64,000 bases of DNA from Chloroflexota bacterium (GCA_016195815.1 JACPYX010000007.1:372001-436000); one strand, 5' to 3'; shown: positions 51,557-62,174, counted from the first letter of the stretch. Translations and numbers: made by a program. Notes: generated from the sequence alone by a model not told the origin.

Positions 51557-53095
51557 TTGAAATTCGAAAAGACTGTGCAAGAGGATCACCAGGCTAGAGT
51601 TGTTGTGGAAGTGGAGACTGACCGCCTCGAGGCGGCTAAACGCCGCGCCGCGCGCAAGATTTCTGAGCAGGGCAAAATCCCTGGCTTCCGGCCCGGCAAG
51701 GCTCCCTATGAGGTCATCCGCCGCCATTACAGCGATGCAGCGATTTACGAGCGCGCGGTCGAACTGTTGGTGGACGAAACTTATCCGCTCATGCTGAAAG
51801 AGGCAGATATCAAACCCGCTGCGGCGGGAACATTGGAAAATGTCGAAGGCACTGAAACTCCCAAGTTTACCTTTCTCGTCCCGCTTCTCCCGGAAGTGGA
51901 ATTGGGTGATTATGGAAAAATCAGGCAGGCTTATGAATTTGAAGCGCCCGGTAACGACAAACTGGAACAAGCCATCGAAGATCTGCGACAAATGTATAGC
52001 ACCACCGAAACCGTCGAGCGCGAAATACAGGAAGGCGATTACATCCTTGCAGACCTGAAATCAGAAAAAGAATCCCTGACGCGTTCTGGCTTTGCGACCA
52101 TAGTTCGCAAAGAAGACCGCGAAACCGAGTTCCCCTTCCCAGGCTTTGCGCGTCAACTTCTGGGACTGAAAGCGGGCGAGTCCAAAACGGTCAGCCACAA
52201 ATTTCCGAAAGATGTTTCAGACGAGACTCTGGCCGGCGAGACGGTTGAAATCGAAGTTGCCATCAAGACTGTCCGCAGCGTCAGCCTGCCCGAACTGAAC
52301 GATGACTTTGCCAAAATGGTCGGGCAATATGAGACATTCGATGCGCTCAAAGAGATGCTCAAGAAAGACGTCGAGGAGCGCGCCCGCGCCGACTACGATG
52401 ACGAATATTTCACAAAATTAATTGACACCATTAAAGAAGGCGCGGTCATCAAGTACGCGGCGCATACACTTGATCACGAGGCCGGGCATGTCGTGGAAGA
52501 TTTACGCCAGCGATTGTCTCAGCAGGGGCTCGATCTTGAGACGTATTACAAGATGCGTAATACTGATGCGGCCAGGTTCTTTGAAGAAGAAGCGAAACCG
52601 GTCGCAAAGAAACGCATTGAACGCTCGCTCATTATGGATGAAATATCGCGCCAGGAAAATATCGAAGTGGATAACGAAGCGCTCGACACTGAATTCAATA
52701 ATACACTGATGAATTTACAAAGTCAGGGCGTCAACTTGAACGCGGTCAAAGGCGGGAAGAAAGGGCAGCAACAAGTTGCCGAGGCGGTCGCGATGGAATC
52801 GGCCAACCGCGTGCTCACGCGCCGTACGCTGGACAGGTTAAAGGCCATTGCGACCGGCGAATACAAGGTTGAGAAAAAGGTCAAGGCTGAGGATGCGGCG
52901 GAAGAAGCCGAGGCCAAATCCAAACCCAGGAAGACGGGAGCCGCCAAAGGTTCCGGGAAAGAAGCGGGCACTTCGTCCGCAAAAACGAAGTCGCCGGCCA
53001 AAACCGCAAGTAAGACCACAAAATCCGGTGCGTCTTCATCCAAGAAACCAAGCGCTGGAAAATCAACGACCAAAAAATCGTCCAGCAAGAAATGA
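51557..53095 (+). CDS. tig: Trigger factor (ribosome-bound chaperone, peptidyl-prolyl isomerase)
   Basis: The 512-residue protein has the N-terminal ribosome-binding domain with [12 protein letters not shown] (signature loop, residues about 37-48), a PPIase domain (about 150-250, [20 protein letters not shown] in part) and the helical C-domain. After residue 440 comes a Lys/Ser/Ala-rich tail ([17 protein letters not shown]), longer than in E. coli. The start is TTG 51557 with GGAG six nt upstream. The end overlaps clpP by 4 bp, so folding and degradation genes are coupled. Confidence 0.95.
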   Translation: MKFEKTVQEDHQARVVVEVETDRLEAAKRRAARKISEQGKIPGFRPGKAPYEVIRRHYSDAAIYERAVELLVDETYPLMLKEADIKPAAAGTLENVEGTETPKFTFLVPLLPEVELGDYGKIRQAYEFEAPGNDKLEQAIEDLRQMYSTTETVEREIQEGDYILADLKSEKESLTRSGFATIVRKEDRETEFPFPGFARQLLGLKAGESKTVSHKFPKDVSDETLAGETVEIEVAIKTVRSVSLPELNDDFAKMVGQYETFDALKEMLKKDVEERARADYDDEYFTKLIDTIKEGAVIKYAAHTLDHEAGHVVEDLRQRLSQQGLDLETYYKMRNTDAARFFEEEAKPVAKKRIERSLIMDEISRQENIEVDNEALDTEFNNTLMNLQSQGVNLNAVKGGKKGQQQVAEAVAMESANRVLTRRTLDRLKAIATGEYKVEKKVKAEDAAEEAEAKSKPRKTGAAKGSGKEAGTSSAKTKSPAKTASKTTKSGASSSKKPSAGKSTTKKSSSKK

Positions 53096-53709
53096 GAGAG
53101 ACTATGATCCCAAATTTTAAAAATGTTGTTCCGATGGTTGTAGAATCTTCGGGCCGCGGAGAGCGCGCCTATGATATCTATTCCCTGTTGCTCAAAGAGC
53201 GCATCATCTTCCTGGGCACGCCGATAGACGACCAGGTCGCGAATGTGATCGTGGCGCAGTTATTGTTCCTCAATCACGAAGACCCTGAAAAAGAAATTCA
53301 GATGTACGTCAATTCGCCTGGCGGACAGATCTACGCGGGACTCGCCATCTACGACACGATGCAGATGATCTCGAACCCGATCAGCACTGTGGCTGTGGGC
53401 GTTACCGCTTCTTTCGGGACCGTTCTGCTGACTGCCGGCACGAAGGGGCGGCGCTATGCCCTGCCCCACTCAACCATTCACATGCACCAGCCGCTGGGCG
53501 GCGCGCAGGGCCAGGCCACAGATATCGAAATCCAGGCTAAACAGATCATGCGCTTGAAGTCGCTGCTTAACGGCGTCATGGCCAAACACACCGGCCAGCC
53601 CCTGGAAGTCATCGAACGTGATCTCGATCGCGATTATTATCTCGATGCCAGGCAGGCTGTGGATTACGGCCTTGTAGATCAGGTGCTTGAAGCGCCCCAG
53701 AAAAAGTAG
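53092..53709 (+). CDS. clpP: ATP-dependent Clp protease proteolytic subunit
   Basis: The 205-residue serine protease forms a 14-subunit barrel fed by ClpX or ClpA. VYINSPGG-like [18 protein letters not shown], catalytic Ser in [10 protein letters not shown], His in [12 protein letters not shown] and Asp in [16 protein letters not shown] are visible. ATG 53092 overlaps the tig stop (ATGA); ATG 53104 is the alternative start. A terminator follows. Confidence 0.96.
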   Translation: MRETMIPNFKNVVPMVVESSGRGERAYDIYSLLLKERIIFLGTPIDDQVANVIVAQLLFLNHEDPEKEIQMYVNSPGGQIYAGLAIYDTMQMISNPISTVAVGVTASFGTVLLTAGTKGRRYALPHSTIHMHQPLGGAQGQATDIEIQAKQIMRLKSLLNGVMAKHTGQPLEVIERDLDRDYYLDARQAVDYGLVDQVLEAPQKK

Positions 53710-53721
53710 ACCATCCAAAAC

Positions 53722-53764
53722 AACTGCAAAGGGCGGCCCTGCTTCAGGCCCGCCCTTTGCAGTT
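53722..53764 (+). terminator. Intrinsic terminator after clpP
   Basis: A 14-bp perfect outer stem (53722-53735 and 53751-53764) with inner GC pairs. It ends at the -10 box of the next gene. Confidence 0.75.
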
Positions 53765-53777
53765 TATAATAGTCTTC

Positions 53778-54647
53778 ATGATTCATCTCTCAACATTTTC
53801 AATCGTCGCCTGTGATATCAAATCGCAAACATGGGGCGTCGCAGTCGCATCCAAATTTCCGGCGGCTGGCGCAGTCGTTCCCTGGGCACGCGCCAATAGC
53901 GGCGCAATTGCCACTCAATCGCTGGCAAATACATCCTTTGGTCCGCAAGGCCTGAGCCTGATGACTGGCGGCCTATCTGCTGAAGAAACCCTTGCCCGCC
54001 TTCTTGCAGACGACGAGGAACGCGCAACGCGTCAGATCGGAATTGTCGACTCGAGGGGCGCTTCCGCAACATTCACCGGAAAAGCCTGCCTTGAATGGGC
54101 AGGCGGGCTGAATGCGCCCGGTTATGCCATTCAAGGAAACATTCTGGCTGGAGCTGAGGTCGTGCGTCAGATGGAACACGCTTTTGTGGAAACAAAAGGT
54201 GAATTGCCCGAGCGTCTCTTCGCATCACTCTTTGCCGGGGATCAGGCTGGCGGCGATCGCCGCGGCCGACAATCTGCCGCGTTGTATGTGGTCAAGCCCA
54301 AAGGCGGCTACGGCGGCTTCAACGACCGCTGGATGGATTATCGCGTGGACGATCACATCAATCCCGTTCCGCGCCTGGGTGAACTGCTGGAACTGCACCG
54401 GCTCTACTTTGGCAAGAGTCCCAGCTCTGAACGCATATCGCTGAACGACGGAAAAGCAGTCAAGGATATCCAGAAGATCATGAAGAAGCTCGGATATTAC
54501 ACACTCAACAACGGTAAATACGACGATAGCACGCGCGAAGCTTTGCGAAGGTTCATTGATAACGAAAATTTTGAAGAGCGTGCCAATCCTGATGAAGGCT
54601 GGATTGACGGGCCGGTATTCGATTACCTGTTAAAAAAATTCAAATAA
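53778..54647 (+). CDS. DUF1028 (Ntn-hydrolase-like) protein with C-terminal helical repeat
   Basis: The 289-residue protein matches DUF1028 over residues 1-215: HLSTFSIVACD at the start, WGVAVASKFPAAGAVVPWAR, QSLANTSFGPQGL and GDRRGRQSAALYVV. The family belongs to the Ntn-hydrolase type. The last 80 residues look like a peptidoglycan-binding-type helical segment (DIQKIMKKLGYYT, DDSTREALRRFI). ATG 53778 follows TATAAT (53765-53770) by 7 nt without a Shine-Dalgarno, suggesting a leaderless mRNA. The reaction is unknown. Confidence 0.82.
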   Translation: MIHLSTFSIVACDIKSQTWGVAVASKFPAAGAVVPWARANSGAIATQSLANTSFGPQGLSLMTGGLSAEETLARLLADDEERATRQIGIVDSRGASATFTGKACLEWAGGLNAPGYAIQGNILAGAEVVRQMEHAFVETKGELPERLFASLFAGDQAGGDRRGRQSAALYVVKPKGGYGGFNDRWMDYRVDDHINPVPRLGELLELHRLYFGKSPSSERISLNDGKAVKDIQKIMKKLGYYTLNNGKYDDSTREALRRFIDNENFEERANPDEGWIDGPVFDYLLKKFK

Positions 54648-54648
54648 C

Positions 54649-55443
54649 ATGATCAGTCGACTCCCTCAACCCATTCAGGGCCTCATCCTCGACATGGACG
54701 GTGTGCTCTGGAAAGCCGATGTGCCCATCGGTAATCTGCCCGCTATTTTTGCCCGTATCAAGGAGCGCGGGCTGAAAGTTGTTTTTGCAACCAATAACGG
54801 AACCAAATCCCCTGGTCAATATGCAAAGAGGCTGGCCGAATTAGGCGTTCAAATAAATCCGGAACAAGTCATCACATCTGCGCTGGGGGTGGCACACATT
54901 CTCAGCCAGAAATTTCCACGGGGAGGCCCGGTCTTTGCCATCGGTGAAACAGGCGTCATGGACGCCTTGCGCGACAAGAACTTTGAGCCGCTTTCTGTGG
55001 AAAACGCGCCAAAAGCACAGGCGGTTGTGGCAAGTATTGACCGTCAAATCAACTTCAATAAAATGATGGAAGCAACTCTGTTAATTCGCAGCGGCGTGCC
55101 GTTTTATGCCACCAACCCCGACAAGACCTTCCCCACCCCGCGTGGAGAAATTCCCGGCGCAGGCGCGTGGATATCGGTTCTCACAATGGCAACGAACATT
55201 GAGCCGATCTACGCAGGCAAACCGTTTCCATATTTAATGGAATTAAGTCTCGAGAGACTCGGTACGCGCCGGGAAGAGACTCTCGTTGTGGGCGATAGAC
55301 TCGAAACCGACATGATTGCCGGCCAGGCCGTGGGATGCCTGACCGCGCTGGTGTTGAGCGGTGTATCCACAAAAGAGCAGGCGCAAGCCTGGACGCCAAA
55401 GCTCAACCTGATTGCCCGTGATTTAACAGAGTTGATCGGGTGA
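54649..55443 (+). CDS. HAD-superfamily phosphatase (NagD/PgpH-like, subfamily IIA)
   Basis: The 264-residue protein has the HAD motifs: nucleophile Asp in ILDMDGVLWK near residue 14, Thr in VVFATNNGT near 46, Lys in YAGKPFPY near 190 and GDRLETDMIAG near 210. A C2-type cap lies between. NagD-type enzymes remove phosphate from nucleotides or sugar phosphates. The start is 1 nt after the DUF1028 stop, and the end overlaps rlmN by 4 bp. Confidence 0.88.
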   Translation: MISRLPQPIQGLILDMDGVLWKADVPIGNLPAIFARIKERGLKVVFATNNGTKSPGQYAKRLAELGVQINPEQVITSALGVAHILSQKFPRGGPVFAIGETGVMDALRDKNFEPLSVENAPKAQAVVASIDRQINFNKMMEATLLIRSGVPFYATNPDKTFPTPRGEIPGAGAWISVLTMATNIEPIYAGKPFPYLMELSLERLGTRREETLVVGDRLETDMIAGQAVGCLTALVLSGVSTKEQAQAWTPKLNLIARDLTELIG

Positions 55444-56474
55444 TCCTGATGCTTGTTTACGATCTTGACCTCCCTGTTCTTAGTGAGCTTCTCAAATCAT
55501 GGGGAGAACCCGCCTATCGCGCTAAACAAATTTGGCAGGGACTGTACCAACAATTCTACAACTCCCCTTCTCAATTCACAAATCTTCCCAAATCCCTGCG
55601 CGAGAAAATGGCAAATGAATTGGATTTCGCCTGCATTGAGCCGGCCCACGACCTCGATTCTAGTGATGGACAAACTCGCAAGACACTTTTTAAATTAAGA
55701 GATGGATATGTTATTGAAACTGTGCTGATGCGCTACGACAAGCGCCGCACACTTTGCATTTCCTCGCAGGCGGGCTGCGCGATGGGATGCGTCTTCTGCG
55801 CCACCGGCCAAATGGGATTCAAACGCCACCTTTCGAGCGGCGAGATCGTGGCACAGGTCATGTATTACGCGCGCGCGTTGCATGAGCAAAAACAAACTGT
55901 TACAAACGTCGTCTTGATGGGCATGGGCGAACCGTTCCATAATTACGAAAACACGATGGCCGCCATTGACCGTCTCAACGATGCGGATGGCTATAACTTT
56001 GGGGCCCGCCGCTTCACCATTTCGACCGTGGGCCTCGTCCCGGCGATCAAACGTTTTGCCGACGAAAAACGGCAGGTCAATCTTGCCATCTCGCTTCACG
56101 CCGCGCACGACGATCTGCGCTTGAATATGATGCCCATCAATAAAAAATATAATATCGAAGAGGTACTCGAAACCTGCAGGTATTATGTCGCGCAAACAGG
56201 ACGGCGTATCACATTCGAATGGGCGTTGATCAACGGGGTGAATGATACGCCGGAAGAAGCGCGCAAACTCGCGGGGCGGCTCAAAGGGCTGTTATGCCAC
56301 GTCAATGCGATTCCCCTCAATCCTACCAAGGGGTACGAAGGCCGGGCAACGACACATGAGCGCGGTATCAAATTCAAAGAAGCGCTGGAGCAGGCTGGGA
56401 TTCCATGCACGATTCGTATGCGCCGCGGAATTGATATTGCCGCGGGCTGCGGTCAGCTTGCCGGGTCTTTTTAA
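55440..56474 (+). CDS. rlmN: Dual-specificity 23S rRNA/tRNA adenine C2-methyltransferase RlmN
   Basis: The 344-residue radical-SAM enzyme has the CxxxCxxC motif in GCAMGCVFCATGQMGF near residue 115 and a GMGEPFHNY segment. The C-terminal Cys in AAGCGQL matches the second catalytic Cys of RlmN. It methylates A2503 of 23S rRNA and A37 of some tRNAs. GTG 55440 overlaps the HAD gene stop by 4 bp; ATG 55449 is possible. Confidence 0.94.
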   Translation: MILMLVYDLDLPVLSELLKSWGEPAYRAKQIWQGLYQQFYNSPSQFTNLPKSLREKMANELDFACIEPAHDLDSSDGQTRKTLFKLRDGYVIETVLMRYDKRRTLCISSQAGCAMGCVFCATGQMGFKRHLSSGEIVAQVMYYARALHEQKQTVTNVVLMGMGEPFHNYENTMAAIDRLNDADGYNFGARRFTISTVGLVPAIKRFADEKRQVNLAISLHAAHDDLRLNMMPINKKYNIEEVLETCRYYVAQTGRRITFEWALINGVNDTPEEARKLAGRLKGLLCHVNAIPLNPTKGYEGRATTHERGIKFKEALEQAGIPCTIRMRRGIDIAAGCGQLAGSF

Positions 56475-56489
56475 TTGATTTGATCCTGC

Positions 56490-56518
56490 TTGCATGAACG
56501 AATAGTTTGAATTATAGT
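56490..56518 (+). promoter_or_regulatory. Promoter of the Agl23-NHL gene
   Basis: TTGCAT (56490-56495), 17-nt spacer and TATAGT (56513-56518) precede the ATG at 56547. Confidence 0.5.
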
Positions 56519-56546
56519 CAATCAACTTTTTACACGAGAGCTAACC

Positions 56547-59500
56547 ATGATAAACAACAAAGAACAACGATCCTGGCTTGAACGCCCAATTCACCCATCC
56601 CTGCCCGCTTTGACAAACGAGATCATCATATTTGCTGTTGTCATCCTGGCGGCAATTGCTACGCGTTTTTACGATCTAGGAACGCGCGTCATGAGCCATG
56701 ATGAAAGTCTGATCACTTACTTTTCGTGGCTGTTGTATAAGGGCAACGGCTATCAGCATACGCCCATGATGCACGGGCCGCTGGAATTTTACCTGACCGC
56801 AATATCGTATTTTCTTTTTGGTCCCAGCGACTTTAGTGCCCGCATTCCTCCTGCGGTATTCAGTATCGCTACGATCTGGATGGCTTGGTACTGGCGGCGT
56901 TATCTGGGCAAGGCTGGTGCGCTCATCGCCGGCTTTCTTATGGTCATTTCTCCATACATGCTCTTCTATGGCCGCTATGCCCGCAACGAGGTGTATGGAA
57001 GTTTTTCAGGCGTCGTGATGCTTTATGTCATGCTCCGCTATCTTGAGACCGGATACAAGCGTTATATCTATCTTGTCACTGCAGCATTGATCCTGCATTT
57101 CGTTGACAAATCAACTGCTTTTATCTATTCCGCGCAGGCGCTCCTGTTTCTGGCAAGTTACTTCATCATAAGAATTACGCGTCGCCCCTGGGCAAACATT
57201 GGCGTATACCGCGCTTTTATTATCTCTCTCAGCGCTGCGGTTTTGCTGATTGCCGCAACGTTGGGCACGGCAGCAATCAGCAAAGGCGCTGGAACAATCA
57301 CCGGAAGTGAGACCGTGCTTCCGGCCAATCCTGCGGGGACTACTTCACCCTTGACACAAACCGCCTCGCCCCTCTCACCGACGACCATTCCAGTGGTGGC
57401 GGCACTTGCGGCGCTGGCCGCGGCGGTATATTTCCTGATCCGCGGCTATGGCTGGGACCGCATCCGCTCCGAACGATCCTTCGATCTATTAATTCTGATC
57501 GGAACGCTGATTATTCCAACGCTTACGCCATTCCCGCTTCGCCTGCTCAATTGGACCATCCCAACGACCGCACCCGAAGTGGCCGCTTTAACCACCACAG
57601 ATGCTCTGCGATTAGGTGCATTTCTAATCCCTGCATTCATCATCTCCATTATTGTTGGGCAATGGTGGGACTCTAAAACCTGGTGGAAGACCGCTCTTCT
57701 GTTTTGGAGCGTCTATATCGCCTTTTATACAACTTTCTTTACCAACTCCAGCGGTTTGTTTACCGGGCTGATTGGCATGCTTGGATATTGGCTCGTGCAG
57801 CAAGGCGTTCAGCGCGGGAGTCAGCCTTGGTATTTCTATATACTTATCCAAATCCCGATCTATGAGTTCCTGCCTGCTTTGGGCGCTTTGCTGGCGTTTT
57901 ATCTTGGGTTGCGGCGGCTCAGACATACTTCCTCTGCGAGAGTCGAAAGCGAAGCAATGCAGGAAAACATTAAAGACTCACACATCCCTGCACAGGAAAC
58001 CAGCGACACACAAAAATTCAACTTTGGGGTCATGTTTAGCCTGCTGGCATGGTGGAGCGTCAGCAGTGTAATCGCCTACAGTTTCGCCGGGGAGAAGATG
58101 CCCTGGCTTACTTATCACATAACGTGGTCTATGATTCTTCTGACTGGCTGGGGATTAGGGTATCTGATCGAGACCGCCGATTGGGAAGGCCTGCGGCGGC
58201 GGCGCGCCGTGCTTGTTTTGACTCTCGTTGCCACGTTTTTGTTCAGCCTGAGCGTCGCTTTGCTGGCGCTGTTTGGATCACAACCGCCCTTCCGCGGCAA
58301 TCAGCTGGACCAATTGCAAGCCACTCTTGCGTTCCTGTTGCCTGCCGTTGTAGCCATTGTCAGCGCGGGCGGACTCGTTTATTTATTCCGTGAATGGACA
58401 GGCTCGCAAGTGGCGCGCGCATTCACGCTGACCTTCTTCGCGTTACTGGCCGTGCTGACAATTCGGGCATCGTTCCGCGCGTCCTACATCAACTACGACG
58501 ACGCCACCGAGTACCTGGTTTATGCCCACGCCGCGACCGGTGTAAAAGACGTGATCAATCAGGCCACGGAAATTTCACAACGGACGACGGGCGGCATGGG
58601 CATCAACATCGCGTACGATGCCAGCGCACCCGATACCGGCGTATCGTGGCCCTTTGTATGGTATCTGCGCGATTTCACGAATCAAAAATCTTTCGATCAA
58701 CCCACCCGCGCCCTGCGCGATTCAACCATCGTCATTGTGGATGCAAAAAACTTCGACAAGATCGAGCAGGCTTTGGGCCCGGGCTATTATCGTATTGACT
58801 ATATCCGCATGTGGTGGCCGAACCAGGATTACTTCGGCCTGGTCAACGACCGCCAGCCAACTCCATTTGACGATAGTTATTCCTGCAAAGGTGCACTCAG
58901 CTTCTTCAAGCTATTCAAAACCAAAGATTTCTCGCGCATCTGCTCTGCAATCGCAGATCCAAAAATTCGCGCCGGCATCATCAATATTTGGCTCAATCGC
59001 GATTACACGCTTTATGCCGAAGCCACAGGCAACGCCAACCTGACCCTTGCTACATGGCAACCTTCTGACCAGATGCGCATGTACATCCGCAAAGATGTGG
59101 TTTCGCAAATTTGGAAATATGGCGCGCTGCCAACCCAGCAAACAACCGATGTTGACCCATATAAGGGCAAGACTGCTACTTTAACGGCAAACCAGATCAT
59201 TGACTCGACAAAACTGTCCTCGCCGCCTATGAATGCGCCGCGCTCACTGGCCTTCGCGCCGGATGGGACTTTGTACGTTGCCGACTCGCGCAACCACCGC
59301 ATCTTACACTTCGACGCAAGCGGGACTCTGATCAACCAATGGGGTACGCCAACTGGCAACGATCCCAACAACCCGACAGCCTCTGCGCCGCCCTCAACCT
59401 TTAACGAACCCTGGGGCGTGGCTGTCGGCCCGGATGGCTCGGTTTATGTGACCGACACCTGGAATCATCGCGTTCAGAAATTCACTTCAGACGGGCAATT

Positions 59501-60080
59501 CATCAAAACCTGGGGCACCTTTGGGCAAGGCACGCAAACGGATACTTTCTATGGGCCGCGCGGTATTGCCGTAGATTCTCAGGGACGAGTCTATGTTGTC
59601 GATACCGGAAACAAGCGCGTTGTCGTGTTCGATGCGGACGGAAACTACGTCACCCAGTTTGGGTCTGAGGGACTCGACCCCGGTCAATTCGACGAACCGG
59701 TTGGCATTGCGATTGACGCGAATGGCAGGGTTTATGTCGCTGACACTTGGAACCAGCGCATTCAATCCTTCCAGCCTTCTGAAGATGGATTAACTTTTAC
59801 CCCGCTCAAGCAATGGGATGTTGCTGCTTGGTACGGACAATCTCTCGATAACAAACCATTCATCGCAGTTGATTCCAGTGGTCGCGTCTTCATCACCGAC
59901 CCGGATGGGTATCGCGTGATCGAATACACAGCAGACGGACAACTGATACAGACCTGGGGCGATTATGGCGATACGCCATCAACCTTTGGCATCGCGGCTG
60001 GAATTGCGGTGGACAAGGATGGAAATATCTGGGTCACAGACGCAGGTAATAACCGAGTGATGAAATTTACTCTTCCATAG
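56547..60080 (+). CDS. Agl23-like membrane protein fused to NHL-repeat domain
   Basis: The 1177-residue protein has a membrane part with about 13 hydrophobic segments (residues 25-650). ATRFYDLGTRVMSHDESLIT near residue 38 and GKGNGYQHTPMMHGPLEFYL-like text near 70 match the Agl23/GT-C group tied to glycan-lipid flipping or transfer. After about residue 890 come five or more NHL repeats (RSLAFAPDGTLYVADSRNHR, GRVYVVDTGNKRVV and others), which form a beta-propeller for binding. The fusion places the propeller outside the cell. It could make or move a surface glycan. A terminator follows. Confidence 0.85.
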   Translation: MINNKEQRSWLERPIHPSLPALTNEIIIFAVVILAAIATRFYDLGTRVMSHDESLITYFSWLLYKGNGYQHTPMMHGPLEFYLTAISYFLFGPSDFSARIPPAVFSIATIWMAWYWRRYLGKAGALIAGFLMVISPYMLFYGRYARNEVYGSFSGVVMLYVMLRYLETGYKRYIYLVTAALILHFVDKSTAFIYSAQALLFLASYFIIRITRRPWANIGVYRAFIISLSAAVLLIAATLGTAAISKGAGTITGSETVLPANPAGTTSPLTQTASPLSPTTIPVVAALAALAAAVYFLIRGYGWDRIRSERSFDLLILIGTLIIPTLTPFPLRLLNWTIPTTAPEVAALTTTDALRLGAFLIPAFIISIIVGQWWDSKTWWKTALLFWSVYIAFYTTFFTNSSGLFTGLIGMLGYWLVQQGVQRGSQPWYFYILIQIPIYEFLPALGALLAFYLGLRRLRHTSSARVESEAMQENIKDSHIPAQETSDTQKFNFGVMFSLLAWWSVSSVIAYSFAGEKMPWLTYHITWSMILLTGWGLGYLIETADWEGLRRRRAVLVLTLVATFLFSLSVALLALFGSQPPFRGNQLDQLQATLAFLLPAVVAIVSAGGLVYLFREWTGSQVARAFTLTFFALLAVLTIRASFRASYINYDDATEYLVYAHAATGVKDVINQATEISQRTTGGMGINIAYDASAPDTGVSWPFVWYLRDFTNQKSFDQPTRALRDSTIVIVDAKNFDKIEQALGPGYYRIDYIRMWWPNQDYFGLVNDRQPTPFDDSYSCKGALSFFKLFKTKDFSRICSAIADPKIRAGIINIWLNRDYTLYAEATGNANLTLATWQPSDQMRMYIRKDVVSQIWKYGALPTQQTTDVDPYKGKTATLTANQIIDSTKLSSPPMNAPRSLAFAPDGTLYVADSRNHRILHFDASGTLINQWGTPTGNDPNNPTASAPPSTFNEPWGVAVGPDGSVYVTDTWNHRVQKFTSDGQFIKTWGTFGQGTQTDTFYGPRGIAVDSQGRVYVVDTGNKRVVVFDADGNYVTQFGSEGLDPGQFDEPVGIAIDANGRVYVADTWNQRIQSFQPSEDGLTFTPLKQWDVAAWYGQSLDNKPFIAVDSSGRVFITDPDGYRVIEYTADGQLIQTWGDYGDTPSTFGIAAGIAVDKDGNIWVTDAGNNRVMKFTLP

Positions 60081-60089
60081 AGATTGTGT

Positions 60090-60122
60090 AGAGGCAACCA
60101 GATTGGTTGCCTCTATTTTTTT
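60090..60122 (+). terminator. Intrinsic terminator after the Agl23-NHL gene
   Basis: An 11-bp perfect stem (60090-60100 and 60104-60114) with a run of seven T. The 3' part overlaps the -35 box of the sucC promoter. Confidence 0.85.
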
Positions 60123-60134
60123 CTGGTGTATAAT
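60107..60134 (+). promoter_or_regulatory. Promoter of sucCD
   Basis: TTGCCT (60107-60112), 16-nt spacer and TATAAT (60129-60134) lie 34 nt before the ATG at 60169. Confidence 0.65.
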
Positions 60135-60168
60135 GCCGATGCTTTCATCTTAAACAAAGGGATACTGC

Positions 60169-61308
60169 ATGAAACTTCACGAATATCAATCAAAACTGAT
60201 TTTTGCCAAGTATGGCATTCCGATCCCGAAGGGACGGGTAGCGGCTACCGCAGCAGAGGCTAGAGCAATTGCCGAAGAACTGGGTGGCCGCGTTGTTATT
60301 AAATCGCAAGTGCTGGTCGGAGGACGCGGAAAAGCGGGGGGCGTCAAGCTTGCCAAGGATTCTGACGAAGCCGAACAACTTGCCACCCAAATCCTTGCCA
60401 TGGAGATCAAGGGCCTGCCCGTCCGCAAAGTTTTGGTGGACGAGGCCGCCGCGATCGAGACCGAGATCTACTTCGCCATCACAAATGACCGCGCCGCGCG
60501 CAAGCCGGTGATGATCGCATCCGCCGCAGGCGGCGTGGATATCGAAGAAGTAGCCGCCACCACGCCAGAGAAAATCATCAAGGTCAATATTGATCCGCTC
60601 CTTGGGCTGCGCGAATATCAGATCCGCGACATTGCCGCATCCATTGATTTGCCGCGTGAATATTGGAAGGATTTTATCAAGCTGGCAACCGGACTCTGGC
60701 GTACTTATTCAGAGACTGATGCCACGCTGGCGGAGATCAACCCACTTGTCATTACCAAGGACAAACGCCTCATCGCACTCGACGGCAAGATGATGATTGA
60801 CGATAACGCCATGTTCCGCCATGCAGACCTGGCTGAGATGCGCGACATTGACGAAGAAGCTCCCGCCGAAACCGAAGCCCGCAAGTATGGGCTGTCCTAT
60901 ATCAAACTGGATGGAAACATCGGCTGCATGGTCAACGGCGCAGGCCTGGCTATGACCAGCATGGACATCGTCAAGTTGTTCGGCGGCGAACCCGCAAATT
61001 TCCTCGACATCGGCGGCGGCGCAGGCTCAGACAAAGTCGCGGCGGCCATGAAGATCATCCTGTCCGACCCGAATGTCAAAGCCGTACTGTTCAACATCTT
61101 TGGCGGCATCACTCGCTGCGATGAAGTCGCAAGGGGAATTCTGGTCGCGATGGCCGAAGTCAAGCCAAAGGTGCCGATGGTTGTCCGCCTGGTTGGAACC
61201 AACGCAGAAGAAGGCCGCAAGCTGCTCGAAAACGCAAAGATGATCACGGCTGAGACTCTGGCCGATGCGGCCAAAAAATCCGTGGCCGCGGCAAAAGGGA
61301 AAAAATAA
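60169..61308 (+). CDS. sucC: Succinyl-CoA synthetase, beta subunit (ADP-forming)
   Basis: The 379-residue protein has an ATP-grasp N-domain ([21 protein letters not shown]) and a CoA-ligase C-domain ([33 protein letters not shown]). With the alpha subunit encoded 2 nt downstream it couples succinyl-CoA to succinate with nucleotide triphosphate formation in the TCA cycle. Nucleotide preference is not certain from the sequence. Confidence 0.96.
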   Translation: MKLHEYQSKLIFAKYGIPIPKGRVAATAAEARAIAEELGGRVVIKSQVLVGGRGKAGGVKLAKDSDEAEQLATQILAMEIKGLPVRKVLVDEAAAIETEIYFAITNDRAARKPVMIASAAGGVDIEEVAATTPEKIIKVNIDPLLGLREYQIRDIAASIDLPREYWKDFIKLATGLWRTYSETDATLAEINPLVITKDKRLIALDGKMMIDDNAMFRHADLAEMRDIDEEAPAETEARKYGLSYIKLDGNIGCMVNGAGLAMTSMDIVKLFGGEPANFLDIGGGAGSDKVAAAMKIILSDPNVKAVLFNIFGGITRCDEVARGILVAMAEVKPKVPMVVRLVGTNAEEGRKLLENAKMITAETLADAAKKSVAAAKGKK

Positions 61309-61310
61309 CA

Positions 61311-62174
61311 ATGAGCATCCTTATCAATAAAAATACGCGCCTTCTCGTGCAGGGCATTACCGGCAATGAAGGCTTTTTCCACACCACCCAGATGATCAAT
61401 TATGGGACTAACGTTGTCGCAGGCGTGACGCCGGGCAAAGGCGGCGAATGGGTCTTTGACGGAAAAATTCCGGTCTTCGACTCGGTCAAGTTGGCGGTGG
61501 ACGCTACCGGCGCGAACGCGACCGTTATTTTTGTCCCGGCCCGCTTCGCCCCCGATGCAATGTTTGAAGCCACAGATGCGGGCATCCCGCTCATCGTCTG
61601 CATCACCGAGGGCGTTGCTGTGCAGGATATGATGCGCGTCCGCAATTACATTGACCAGAAAAAAGCCCGGCTGATTGGGCCGAACTGCCCGGGCATGTTG
61701 ACGCCCGGCGAATCAAAGGTTGGCATTATCCCTGGCAACATCGCCATTCCTGGCAACGTCGGTGTTGTTTCGCGCTCCGGTACGCTGACCTACGAAGTGT
61801 TATACGCGTTGAAACTTGTCGGCATGGGCGCGTCCACTTGCGTGGGCATCGGCGGCGACCCAATCAATGGCACAAACTTTGTAGACGTGCTGGAAATGTT
61901 CGAGCATGACGCGCAGACCGAAAAAGTTGTGTTGATCGGCGAGATCGGCGGCACGGACGAGGACAAGGCCGCGGAATATATTTCATCCAAAATGACCAAG
62001 CCGGTCGTCTCGTTTATTGCCGGACAGACTGCCCCTCCCGGCAAACGCATGGGACACGCGGGCGCCATTATCGAAGGCGGCGCAGGTACGGCGGCAGGCA
62101 AAGTCAAGGCGCTCGAAGCCGCCGGGGTAAAAGTTGCCAAGCACCCTGAAGAGATTCCGTCTTTGTTGAAATAA
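61311..62174 (+). CDS. sucD: Succinyl-CoA synthetase, alpha subunit
   Basis: The 287-residue protein has the CoA-binding N-domain ([31 protein letters not shown]) and the active-site His in [13 protein letters not shown] near residue 248, which carries the phosphate during the reaction. It follows sucC after 2 nt in one transcript. A GC hairpin at 62233-62256 follows. Confidence 0.96.
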   Translation: MSILINKNTRLLVQGITGNEGFFHTTQMINYGTNVVAGVTPGKGGEWVFDGKIPVFDSVKLAVDATGANATVIFVPARFAPDAMFEATDAGIPLIVCITEGVAVQDMMRVRNYIDQKKARLIGPNCPGMLTPGESKVGIIPGNIAIPGNVGVVSRSGTLTYEVLYALKLVGMGASTCVGIGGDPINGTNFVDVLEMFEHDAQTEKVVLIGEIGGTDEDKAAEYISSKMTKPVVSFIAGQTAPPGKRMGHAGAIIEGGAGTAAGKVKALEAAGVKVAKHPEEIPSLLK

